Below the pieces are notes generated by a model, which was given only the letters and a program-made list of their open reading frames with translations, ran no database searches and was not told the origin of the DNA. From Rhynochetos jubatus (taxonomy: Eukaryota; Chordata; Aves; Eurypygiformes; Rhynochetidae): DNA of 64,000 bases. Location: positions 23,476,700-23,540,699 of the forward strand of contig CM050657.1 of NCBI GenBank assembly GCA_027574665.1. The letters are read 5' to 3'. A program made the position numbers and the translations under genes. Of this stretch, positions 1 to 12,281 are shown one piece after another. Numbering within the stretch: the stretch's first letter is position 1; each line of letters opens with the position of its first letter.

Positions 1-3000
1 TCCATTCAGAACTTTCAACTTGTAAGCTAAAAAAACCTAGAAGAACAAACCAGCCACATAATTGGGCTTCTACATTCAAAAGTAGAGCAAAGTCACCTTA
101 GAAACCTCCTCACCAGCTCACCCAGGTCAGAGCTGCTGCACTTTGCTCATCCAACAGCCCTCAAAGGTCACCACAAGAGGCCAGGTCAGCGCACCCCAGA
201 GGGCTGACCCCCAGTAAGTCCAGAGCCCACTGAGACAGGTTAACTTGGCTTTCAGCTTGATACAGGCTATTCTGCCAGCAAGGTTTAATTTCCATACACA
301 TGCATGTGCTAACAGGATCAGACCCCAAATGAGGTGGCAACAGGTGGATGAAAGAGACCCAAGGGAATAATCGGCATCAGTGAAAGAACAATTAGCAACA
401 TAAGGTGCAGCACCCCTGCTACCTGCCTATTGTCCAGCAAGCAGTTTGATGAACTCGAGGAAGAAGTTGCCCCAGTTGCATTTTGTGTACTCGGGCCCAA
501 TACTAAAAGGCTTCATTCAGACAGTGCTCCCATTGACTCCAGTAGGAATTCTGCCAGAGAAGAAAAGGCAGGATGGTGCATCTGACAAATAAATTGACAA
601 ACAGCAGCATTATTTGGCATTTACATTATTCTATGAATAGCATCTAATCAGTCCTGTGAATGCCCGAGGTATTTAATTCAGTGTGATTTTTAACACTGTT
701 TTCAGTGGGTGGGCAAGTTCAAATCCCAAATGGCTAATCCTTTCCTAGCGTGACTGTTATTTTAGTGCCCCATCTTTATAGGATGGGTGTTCTATTTATC
801 ACCTGTCTTTTTCAGGCTATGTTAAGTCATGTTGCTTATCTGTACTTTTTAACTGGTCCTCATATTGTTAGAAGAGGATAGTCCCCTAACATTATCTCCA
901 GTTCCCCTCCTCAAAATCCTGCTAAGGAGCCTGAATTATACATATACAATAACAAAACCCCTCAGTGTCAGTGAACTGCAATGTCCCTGTATGTAATACT
1001 GGTTACTTAAATACATAAGGAAACATTTATGTTTCTAATGGTTGTGTAATCATATATATGGAAAGCACGCATTAAAGATGGTCTGTTAATGTTTTTCAGG
1101 CTGCAGTCTGAATTTGTTTCCTTGTTAAAAAAAAAAAATATTTAGACCCCCTGCACACTGTTTGGGTGTAGATTTTTGTCACTGATTACATGTTTTCCTT
1201 TTTTTGTTTCAATGTAGTGCAGACAGGAGAAAGGGAAAAGGAAAAATTTAAGGCTGATATATGAAATAGGCATTTCTTGATTACTCACATGTCAATGCAT
1301 TTAAATATGCCTTTTTACTTAAAATAAGTGTTCTAGAACATGCTGCTCAGAATCACCCATAACAATAAGATGGTCATTATCACCTTCAGTAGTCACAGGG
1401 ATGTGTATGCACACACACCACTAAATGCTGGCCTCCCTGACAGCCCTGCATCTGAGCTGACACTTAACTATCACACCCCTGCCCTAACACTACTTTGGTG
1501 ACAAATCACCACACCAACGAGCATGCAAGTTTGCTACTTAAATCCACTGGCAGAGTGTAAAGGGACAGGCACCCTAGGTGTTTCCCCCTACAAAATGCAC
1601 ATCAGACCCAGTCATGTTTGGGCACAGCTGACTTGCTGGAGGACTGAGAACCCACACCACAGGCAGAATACAGTGAACCCCAAGTAATTTAGGCCCTATT
1701 TCTCCCAAGGATGTGCTCCACATACAGCAGGGCAGTCAGATTATCTTTAGTGGAGGTAGACAGGTGCTTAATGGCAAACACATGCTGAAGTGCTTTGCTG
1801 GAAGAGGGCTACAGATAACAGAAGAGCCATTTAACCAATTATTGTACATGACATTCTACCACACTTCAGCAATTTGCTTGGAACAATCGCAGTTTACCTT
1901 GTCAACAGGTGTCTTATTGTTTTAACAAATGAATATTTATTAACCATACACCACTGAGAACTGTATCAGTATGTCTTACAATGAATAGCAATATTAATCT
2001 GCCCAAACAATCCGATCAGTCTTAATCCTACTAAAGTGACCACAATACTCAGCATGAGCTTTGGATGTGTAAGAAAAGCCAGGATCAGGCCTAGAAACAG
2101 GGTTTTATGTGCCTGTTGCCTCAACTCTTCTGTTGAATTTAGCTGGAGCTTTGCCAGCAGTTTAAATGGAAGCTGGACTAATTCCCTTATGTTTAAGGTA
2201 AGCTCATCTCCAACTCAGGACTTTTCACCAATGGGACTTAATGGGCACAAGGTCTGCTCTTGCCAATTCAGCTGCCAAAGTGAAGCCTTACTGTGTGTGC
2301 CTCAGCCATTCCAGGAAAGCTAGTGATCTACTCTTTAAAGCCTTAAAATCTGTAGAGGTTCAATTTTTCCAGGTACATGTTTCACTGAAGCACCTGAGTA
2401 ACTCAGCTGACTACTCAGAAGTAAAATTAAGGGACCTGTTTAAGCCACTGCAATGAGCCCAAACCACAAGCTGATTTTCATTTAAAAACAACTTAATCAC
2501 CCTCAAAAGAAATGCAAAATCCTCTGTCCAGAAGAATCTGTAATTAAAACAAGTTTCTTTTTTCAGGTTTTTCTTCTTTTAAGAAGATTACATCCACTCT
2601 TTGAAAACTACTATATTTCAAGTCAGACCAAATTTTAAAGCTGAATATCAAGTTGTAAATATAGATCTCAACAGTAAAAAAAGTCATGCATGAAATATTC
2701 ATAACTATGCCAAGACTAAAACGCACTGCTAGAAAACTATTTCTGGTAATTTTACTCAAAATTTTCTCATCCTATTAAAGTGATGAACACTATGAAACTA
2801 ATAGAAAAATTACCAGCATAAGCCTATCATTCTCCTTTTTTATTTAGAGATCCCATTTCCTTCTCTTCTCATTCACTCAAAGTACCGAGCACAAGGAGAA
2901 TAAGTGTGCTGCCATACCATGAATTGTTTCCTGTGCTGCATGTACTCCACATGGAAAAAATGTGTGCAGACCAGACCTTTTTGATGGTCAGAATGAAGTA

Positions 3001-4939
3001 TTCCTGTGCTGCCTCATTATTTCATGGGTATTTTTCACTTTACCAGACAGACCTATTCAAATGCAGAGTTTAAAAGTGCCTGTTGTACATTTTTTCTGAA
3101 AGAAAAAGTCATGCCTGAAAAGCACAGCTGTTAACTATACCATAACACTCATTTTTTTAAAAAGTTATTAGACCACCAACCAACAAAAAAAAAAAAAAAT
3201 CTATGAAAGAAATACAATTGGTGCAACCCAGCAAGTCAGGACAGCCACTAGTTCAGAGAAAACATCCTACAAGTGATACTGAAGAGACTTGCACTGTTTC
3301 ATCATTTTCTATTATTTGCTTTTCACAGTGCAAGAGCAATTATTTTGGTTCAGACCAAAAAAATCCTTTAGCCTGACGACTTGTCTCCTCTGGCAGAGAT
3401 CAAACCTGCCATGCTCATTTAGAGATTATACCATGTGCAACGTATCAAAGCTCTCCCTCTCTAGATCACAACTTCAAGTAACACCCTGGCCAGAGACTGC
3501 TATGTATTTTCAGCCATCAGCTGAGAACATCAGTCTAATCCCCAGAAGAGCAGGGTGTTTTTTTGTCATAAAGAGATTGCCCTGAGAAACAGGCATCTTA
3601 AAATCTCTATGGAGACCTAAGGCAGAAAAAGGCACACAGACTTTTCTTTCTCAGAAACACAGTATCCCCAAGGCTGATAACAGACACGATGCACGGGGAA
3701 CAGGACATGAAGGTGACTTCATGGTAACAAACAGTTTTCCCATCTCAGTAATACCAGCTTATTCTGTTTGAATTCTTCCTAAAGCATCCTGGTCACTGAG
3801 CAGCTGAGAAGATGAATATAATTCTTTGCCCTTACCTGCATGGCTCAGCATACAAATTAATTTAACTGAGACAAGCAAGAAGGTTCTTAACTTACTCATG
3901 TGACAAACTACCCCATAGCCCAAGGGAAATCAAGTAGATTACTCAGTAAGGGTTGCATAACATAAGCAGAAGTATCTAGGTCTAGTTTCACATACTTCAA
4001 AGACTGATAATGGAAATAGGTTTCATATTAAGGAAGTCAGCAGCTTCCTGTGCACCTTTCAGAAGTTCTTCCTCCCAGCAACATGAGCACAGCACAGCAA
4101 ACCCCAAGAAATCACAGCTGGTTCCACAAACACCAGCACAAACTCAGAGCACTAAGAATTACGGCATAGGGATATCCCACCTGCCTCTAGGGAAATAGTC
4201 CAGGTCTGAAAATTACTCTGCACTGCAACAAACCTACAGCTAGTAAGTGACTGTCCCAGAGTGCTGCTGTCCTAAGCTGTGTGGTGGTCTTAGCCTAGGT
4301 CAGCAACAGCTTGAGATTCTCTGCCTTGCCTTCCCCCAGGGTGCAGGCAGGCCCAGAGGGGCAACCAGGCAGTTAGCTCATTAGCAGGAACCTATGGACA
4401 TTGTAAGGGTGACCGTCACTGCCGTTCAGTTCTTGGTGGAGCATTTCTGAGGACCATGGTCTCTTAAAACATTGAACTTCATGAAAGCGTGTTAAGAGAA
4501 CATTTACAGAAAGTCATTTTTGCTCTCCAGAACGGCCCAACAGGCTAGACACAAAGGGCAGAGGGATACGTGGACTCTACTGCAGGTTGTGCCAGGGCCC
4601 CCATGCTCCATCAAGAAAGTGTAATGCAAAGCAGCCACCCCCTTACCTCCCACAAGGTTTGTGCTTAGGGCTTCCATAGTGACAGATGTACAGCATCACA
4701 TTTAAAGTGGCAGATTTAACCTTCAAAATGTGCATCAAAAGCTGCCTGTAATTTCTGATAACCTTACAAGAACTCCCAGCTGTTTCCCCCCTGACAGGTA
4801 TAAACCACATCATGCTGGACTTTGAATTTTTAGAAGCTGTTTTGAATTCATTAACAATTTCGATTAACAATCTTTTCTTCTTGGAAAATAGCACCCTTAT
4901 TCAAAGGTTTGTGGTACTGAACAAGTTAATCTTCCAAAA
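1..4939. other. Gene-free single-copy DNA
   Basis: No open frame here exceeds about 98 codons, and none shows a recognisable domain or plausible exon structure. Composition is AT-leaning and CpG-poor. The only low-complexity sequence I see is an A12 run at 1127-1138 and an A15 run at 3185-3199. I see no RNA gene and no recognisable transposon. Confidence 0.6.
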
Positions 4940-5290
4940 GTACTATTTCATAAATATTAGAGACATAATACTTATAATAGAATTGTGAATAGCATAATTA
5001 TAATACTGGTAATAGCTTTTTCCAGCAGGGTAAAATGGCCCAACTTTCATTTGTCTAGCTGGGCACTCAGAAAAGATGATTTTTAACTATGTGTCAGAAT
5101 TTGAAGTTAATTAAAACTAATTGCCCACCATACTGTAAGTGATGCCACCGCATTTTCAAATAGCTGTTTCCATGGGATGATTTACTTAACACTGCTGTCT
5201 CTCATTGACTGAATTCTGGGTTTGCCTTAATTGTATTGTTCAAGTTGTTTACCTTTCCTTTTTGCCCTGCAACTTTACAGGAAAGGTCAC
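4940..5290. promoter_or_regulatory. AT-rich block resembling a conserved non-coding element
   Basis: The block is rich in TAAT/ATTA homeodomain-type cores, for example around 5107-5122 where two ATTAA/AACTAATT cores sit close together. It lacks repeats and open frames. Vertebrate developmental enhancers often have this texture. This is inference from composition and motif density only. No conservation could be tested, and random AT-rich DNA also yields such cores. Confidence 0.2.
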
Positions 5291-8200
5291 AAATAGCAAA
5301 GTTCATAGCGAAGACTGACACTTTATCAACATGAGAAAAAAGCATCACAGAATATAAACTAGTTTATCGAAATAAATGAACTCCTCTGACATCTCACATT
5401 ACTGTGCCCAGTAGCCACCCTTTTCTGTCCTCGGAATACTTGGTTATGTGTTCAGCTTTGTGGCAAAACTTTATAGCTCAGAACTACTCTACTACTTAGC
5501 TGGTACAGCAGCATTTATCTTTACCATATGGGTGTGAAGTAAATCTCTTTAACGAGAACAAACATACAACCAGAAAACATATTGCTGCTACTCCCACACA
5601 CCACTACCATATTTGCAGACCTTTGCAATTTCTTGCGTGTCCAGAGCGCAAGTATCCACGTGCTACATCACATAAAACCGTAGTACCTCCTCCCTTCATG
5701 GGGAGGGTATGAAGGAGGCAAACCCCGGGTTAAATAAGGGCAAACATACCCAGGCTCAAGTTTCTGTCATCCAGCAAGAGGGGCTGGAGGACTGCAGATG
5801 GGGATCTTGTCTGGAAGGAGTGCAGGACAGGGAGGATGAGCGGGCTCTGGATTTCCAGCACAGCATAGGTTGAGTCTAGTGAAAACATGACCCTTCCTGC
5901 AACTTAGACAAAAGCGGGCTGGTTGCCACAACACTCATGCATGGCACAGCAGGTTCACTTCACCTGCTCACGTTAGCTCATGGATTAGCACATGTGCCTT
6001 CAACTCCTAACTTCTCCCCACCCAATACCTGCAAAGGGTGCTAGGACCAAATTTCTAATGCTGCCAGTCCCACGACACCCACCTGCAAACCCTGATGTCA
6101 GTGGCAATGCAGGCTTCCACAGGAAGCCCGTGCCATGCCATGAGAATCTCTCCTTTCCCTGCAGTTTGGTTGTAGGGGTTACATCAGGGGACCCAAAAAT
6201 ACATGTATGGGAAGTTACCACATAGCCAGCATGCTCCAGTCACACAGCATCATGAGCACCAACCACAAGTAGGGACTCCAAGTAGGTCCTGAAGATAACT
6301 GTTGTTGTTATAGGAAAGGTATTATAGGGGACCAGCTGTCATAGAATTATAGTTTTCTAGCCTAAGAACATGCCTTCAAACTTATTTAGCACACACAAAC
6401 CTGCTTCATTCCCTGAAATCAAATCCTGCCCAAACTCATCCTGAGTGCCAAGAACCCTATTCCAGCTCAGCTCCACAGAACAGGTGGTGGTCAAATGAGA
6501 CTGGCAACTGACTCTGTGGACAGTCGTCAGTTTGTCATACACTTTGGGTGAGCTTCTGCAAAGCCACTCAGCACAAATCACCCAAGACTTGCATAGAGAC
6601 CCACTGGGTATGTGAACTGCTGTAGGGCAGGATTGCGTTAAGAAGTGCTGGCATGGAGACAGACCATCATTTACCAGTGAAATCTGCAGTGGAGAGAAAA
6701 ACTGACAGATGTGGGAAAAGCACCACATTTCACTAAGTCCAACTTCCAGATGTTACATCCATACTATACTTCTAGTCCACTTGATAATGAAAGGCAACAG
6801 CAGCTTGATAGCCTGGAGGCTGGAACAGCAATAGCAGAACAGGCCCAAGTCACTGCTGAAATATGCCTGGGAAGCTTGCCTATGCAGTTTGAAACATTTG
6901 TTTAAATTATGCTATTCATAAATACATGTTGAAAAGAGCTTTTTCTAATTGGCATTCAATGTTGTCAGTTTTAGACAAACATCCTTGCTAGAGATCTCCG
7001 TGCTAGAGTCTATGATAAACATTCCCAACAGGAGAATTCTGGAGAAGGAATCTGCACTTCAAGAAAACAGAAAAGCCTCCAGGTTCTGCAATGCTGGGTG
7101 AGCCCTCGGTCTCCCTCTGATTCAGGAACTGCTCAGTGCATTCACTCCAAATGCACTTCTAGAGGCGATACAGAATCGGAAAAATAAAAACAAAGCACAC
7201 TGGGCTATAATTTAGTGTGTGTTAGACATACCACTGCATTTAACATCTGTAAAACTGATTTCTCTTGGTTAAATATTGAAAGTAATCTTTTGTTGGTTTT
7301 ACCTTACACCATAAAGTGACTCGTAAGTCTAACGCAAGAAGAAATCCTGGAGCAGAAAAGTGTTTTTCAAAGAGAGACAACTTGAATGCAATGGCTCGGT
7401 TACATCTGGATGTCAGTGCAAACTTTGCCCTGTTGGTTTTGTTCATGGGTACCACAACAATCACTGGAATTCTTCACAGTAGTGACCCAGGGGAATTTGG
7501 CCCCTTGGCTCCAGTCCTACTCTTAGAGTACCAACTCTTACCAGAGTCCACCGATTTCAGTAAAATCTTCTTCCCTGCTGCAACAGGTCTATATTAGTGG
7601 TTCTTGCCAGCCCATCAGCAGTTTAAATTGCAGCTCATTTGAGGGAGGCATCTCAGCAGCTTCTTAGTGACACAAGTTTCAGCGTGCTTCCATTAACAGA
7701 GGGTGTAACAAGCAATGACAAATCACCTCTGTTTGGAGGTCAGTCTGCTCCCTCACCACACGCTGCTCTCCAGGATGCTGAGCAGGTCCTGGCTTCGGCT
7801 GCTAGACACTGAATTTTTCATGCACATGACTAATCTCTCTTCTCCAAGACACTGCAGGAAAAAGCAGATGAGCCCTAAGCAAGTATAAATTAATGCTGAC
7901 ATTTGCTGGAATAATGTACTCTCCTGAGCCTCTGCATCTGTGACGCCAATAGAGGCTGCTGGCGACATGAGTTTATATGCATCTTTCTGCTAAATCAGAG
8001 TATCATCTGCACAAATCAAGCACTTGGGAGACATCATGAGATTTGTGATGGTCCCTGGAGGACTCCAGGTCCATAGAGCCAGGGCTCGATTCTTAGCCAT
8101 CTATTTCTCACTGACTGCTGGGATTTCGCACAGGCAATTTTTAGTGACAAAACGGAGGATAAATCCTACCCGTATTTCACAAGGTAACAGGCGAGCTTTG

Positions 8201-11200
8201 TTTGACTTTGAAGTACAGATTACTCAGCAGTGATAGCAATACCTATTATAGGCAGCTCATTTTCTTCCTTCAAAAACAAGCTCAGAGCTGGTTATAATTG
8301 GTTTTCTGCCCTGCACAGTAAATGTGGAACTGCGGGCCCCAAGAAGTGACACCTGCCATCCTCAAGTCCTGCACATGGTTGGAAAGTTGAATGAATCAGG
8401 ATTTGTCTACCTGGTGGCAACCATGTGCTTGAGCCAAGACGCCTCAAAACCAGTGCAAAGGTCCTGTGAGACCCCAGTGAGCTTTGGGACAGGTCTGCTG
8501 TAGCCTGGTGCTCCCGTACATGTCGCACCTCTGACCATGCAGAGGGAAGGGCTTGTGCCATGCTGTTAACTCACAAGGATGACATCCACTTTTCCGCTGT
8601 TTCCAGACTGACCCCTTGAAGAAAACTATAGGAAACTTTGGCCCCCAAGGCAGCAGTTCCGCTGCACTGCACCCTGAATCTAGGATTTTAGACACTTTCA
8701 CCAAACAATGTATTAGCCACCGCTCTCCTCATTGACTGCAGTGGCACTGTATGCCAAGTCAGCATGCAAGAAGTTAGCTCTTTAAATTATGAGTTTAAGA
8801 AATCATTTAGCCCAAACAAAGCCTTAAAAGTCATCAGTAAACTAGATTCTAGGTCCTAGTATATACTCACCACCAGAATTTGCACTTAAAGATCTTGATA
8901 TGTGGCAAGCTTCTTTGCAAAGGGAAACAAAGTGAGATGATGTTTTTTTAGCTCTGATATGCCACTTAAGCTGTGGCATGCTTCATTCGCTGAAATGGAA
9001 TATGATATGTCTTTGTATTGAATTATACTTGGTTATTAAATGAAAGCTATTATTGCATTATAGCCGTAGGAAATGGAAATGCTGCATATGGCTGTGTGCA
9101 ATCCATTAACTGGCTTATGGAGCCGAAGACCCTTCAGAGACCATTACAAATCCATCTGATGTCCCTCTCCGCCAGATTTTACACACTGATATCTGCACTA
9201 GATGCAAGAAGAATAAGACTGTAGAACCACTATTAATCAGGCTTTATACACTGTTTATGCCAACAAAGACAAAGAATATTCTGACCTCAGACTTCTTCCT
9301 CGAGTATTGTTTTTAGATAAGTATGTGACACATGGAGGAAAACTTGACTTCTCTAGTCAAAGTACATCATGTCAAAATATCCACAGAGAGCTGATTTGCA
9401 TCAATGTCCACCTTAACTTGCCTCTTGAAAGGCAATAATTAACCAAATACAGCACTGCTTTGTAAGAAAAAAAACTGTACCTTGGGGATATTTTCAAAAG
9501 CACAAAGTGGGAATAAACAGGGAATTGCCTTAGTTGACTAATGGGCCTTTGAAAATCATCCCCAGTACTCCTTCTGGTATATGATCTTTTTTATGAAGCA
9601 TGCCATTTTGTGTGCAGAAGCTTTAATATTGGAATTATTTACAACGATTCAGCATGAGCACTTGATTATGCAGCATTCTTTGAAACCCTCTGATCATCCA
9701 GCTATGAGTCTGCATGGATTGTGTTTAAAAAAGGTCACATTTACAGTGTGAAATCGACCTTTTGTAGTTTTCTTGGTACCATCTGATGCGAGAGGGCAGC
9801 TTGGATTTAAAATGAGACAAAGATAATGACTTAAAAGAAAATAGTTAAAAACAAGTTTGAAGTTTCAGTTTTTAATGTTTTGCTGCCCCAAATGAGTCTT
9901 TCCTATTGTTTTTATTTTGCCTAGAGAATTTTCCAAGCTGTTTGATACAATCAGTTCTCTTTCTCAGTTATCCATTATGCACTCACCAGCTCACATAAGT
10001 ACTCGGAAAACTTTATCTGGATATGGTTATCACAGAATGAGATCTTAGCTACCAGTGACTCTGCAGGGACAGATTGACAGGACTCATGAACATGTGATAC
10101 AGAAGCTATACAGAAAATGGTTTGTCACCAAAAGAGGGGATATGCTCTGACAAGTTGCAAGTAGCCAGGCGTTTTGTACAGAGCAGCATTCAGATAAGGA
10201 TAAGCACAGAGAAGGGACACCCTTTTAAAGGTGGGTGAGATGGGGAAATCACATCTGTAACTGGCTCATTTTGACCCTTCAAGATAATGCTGACCATCTA
10301 TTTTCTGATGTTCAGAGGCCCTTTCTTACTAACATCCAAAAGAGAGAAACGCAGAAACACGCACTAGGAAGAACCAAGTAAAAATTGTGAGGTGCTCAAG
10401 AACAAGAGCATCTACAGTCTGGTATGTTAGCCCTTTCATTGCTGGAGCTTTCAAATGTGTCTTTATTTAAGACAGACAAAATCCTACGTAGTTAGTACAT
10501 TTTCTGGCCAAAGAGTAAAAGCTGACATACTAAAAATGCATGACTCATGCAGGCTGCTACATTTTATTTCCTCCTGAGTAAAGACAACTGCTGTCGCCTT
10601 TGTCTTGAAGCCAACGTTTTGGATAATCTACCTTTGACAGTTACAGCCCTCAGCAAGTTGAGATTTCTCCTTGGGCCAGTTCCCAACCCCTCTTTTGAAC
10701 AGGATGAAAATGCAAGAAGTTGATGCAATTCCTCAAAAGCAGGAGGTGGCTATGCAATGGGTGTGGGCTGCCTTAGCAAGGCAGTAATTCGTTACCAAAT
10801 CAGCTGATCTGGATCACTACCACCATGCACACAGGGATTCACAGGTGAGCTGTGACAACAAAACATCCTTTCTGGCAAGCCTGTTATGATCTCACATAGG
10901 CCAGCACAGAAGTCAAAAGACAGACCCACCTCCAAAATATCCAATAGCTCTAAACTAGAGAAGACAGGAACACAAGGGTTTTCTTCCTATTTTTGATGAC
11001 CTATTATCACCACGAGCAGTGCCATTTCAAGTTGCACTGGACTACACCACCAGGAATTTTCCTGTGGACTTCTTCATTCAGTAAATTCATTCAGAAGAGC
11101 TGAGAGCAGATGCTTACACAGAGGTGCTAGAGGAAGGAAACCTGCTCAACTTGGCAGTGTCCAAGAGCATCTGGTAGTAATAACACATCAGGGATTGCTA

Positions 11201-11649
11201 TTTGACTTAGAGACTCTCTTCCTAATGCAATTTTCTACAGAAAACCATTCCCACAACTGGCTATGAGAACTTGACAAATTCCTTCTCTTCCTACTTCTCC
11301 TACTCTCTTCAATACATGTCAAGCTCACAGCCAAAAGGGATCCTCCTTTCTGTTCCTTACAGATGAAATACACCAGAAGGGCACTTGCTTTTCTTTCTCA
11401 GCATCATTCGTTTTGAAGAAAGGAGAAGAGTAATAGGGTTTTTTTCAGATTGTTCATATCTTTCCTATTTGGAAAACCTGCTGGAGGGAAACATCTTGCT
11501 GGAAACAGGAATAGGAGATAATCCACGTTGCTAACTCATGTTCATGGCAGACAAGCTCTTTCCAGTCACATTTAAGGTCCTCCTGTTATCTGATCAGTTC
11601 AGGCTCCCAAGTCCCTTCATAGTAACTCTTGAAAAATCTAATACAAATA
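5291..11649. other. Gene-free single-copy DNA
   Basis: Open frames are at most about 123 codons (minus strand, 6357-6728) and have no recognisable domains. A few CpGs cluster near 5630-5690, including an E-box-like CACGTG at about 5658. The stretches around 9000-9240 and 9590-9790 are AT-rich and repeat-free, with a texture like non-coding regulatory DNA, but no motif singles them out. I see no transposon until the CR1 at 11.65 kb. Confidence 0.55.
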
Positions 11650-12281
11650 CAGGCTGGGTAGAGAGAGCCCTGAGGAGAAGGACTTGGGGGTGTTGGTTGG
11701 GAAGCTGAACATGAGCCAGCAGTGTGCGTTGGCAGCCCAGAAAGCCAACCGTATCCTGGGCTGTATCAGGGGAAACATGGCCAGCAGGCCAAGGGAGGGG
11801 ATTCTCCCCCTCTACTCTGCTCTTGTGAGACCCCACCTGGAGTGCTGTGTCCAGCTCTGGAGCCCTCAACATAAGGATATTGACCGGTGGGAGCAAGTCC
11901 AGAGGAGGCCATGAAGATGCTCACAAGGCTGGAGGACCTCTGCCATGGGGACAGGCTGGGAGAGTTGGGCTGGTTCAGCCTGGAGTAGAGAAGGGACTTT
12001 TCACAAGGGCTGGTAGTGACAGGACAAGATGCAATGACTTTAAACTAAGGGAGGGTAAATTTAGATTGAATATAAGGAAGAAGTTTTTCACAGCAAGGAT
12101 GGTGAGGCACTGGGACAGGCTGCCCAGAGAAGCTGTGGGTGCCCCATCCCTGGCAGTGTCCAAGGCCAGGCTGGATGAGGCTTGGAGTAACCTGGTCTGG
12201 TGGAGGGTGTCCCTGCCCATGGCAGGGGGGTGAGATAGGATGGTCTTTAAGGTCCCTTCCAACCCAAACCGTTCTGATTCT
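11650..12281 (+). mobile_element. CR1 LINE fragment, 3' part, plus strand
   Basis: This is a 5'-truncated copy of chicken repeat 1 (CR1), the main LINE of birds. It covers the 3' end of ORF2 and the short 3' tail. The tail reads into the family's usual ending, with GGTCCCTTCCAACCC at 12251-12265 and a degenerate ATTCT-type terminal repeat at 12271-12281. An internal gap is visible near 11994: the coding match jumps from the region ending about 'QPGVEK' straight to 'GLFTRAGSDRTR', where related copies carry roughly 90-100 bp more. That gap size comes from my memory of the family. Left boundary is approximate. Confidence 0.93.
11684..12233 (+). pseudogene. CR1 ORF2 C-terminal remnant (reverse transcriptase region), broken
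   Basis: Two open frames together cover the end of the CR1 ORF2 protein, downstream of the reverse transcriptase catalytic core. The first (11684-11914) contains [20 protein letters not shown] and SALVRPHLE, typical of the thumb region. The second (from 11847) contains GLFTRAGSDRTR, FRLNIRKKFFTARMVRHW and RLPREAVGAPSL, typical of the extreme C-terminus. The reading frame shifts near 11900, and the segment between the two blocks is partly deleted. No catalytic residues or endonuclease domain remain, so the copy cannot move by itself. It has no host function that I can see. Confidence 0.88.

Noticed and set aside
520-600. CATTGACTCCAGTAGGAATT, like an old amniote repeat word
   Set aside because: The matching stretch is too short and the continuation is weak. 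It could be chance.
6300-6365. Words like TCATAGAATTATAG that resemble a CR1 terminal repeat
   Set aside because: The following bases do not continue into any CR1 3' tail, so the match is too short.
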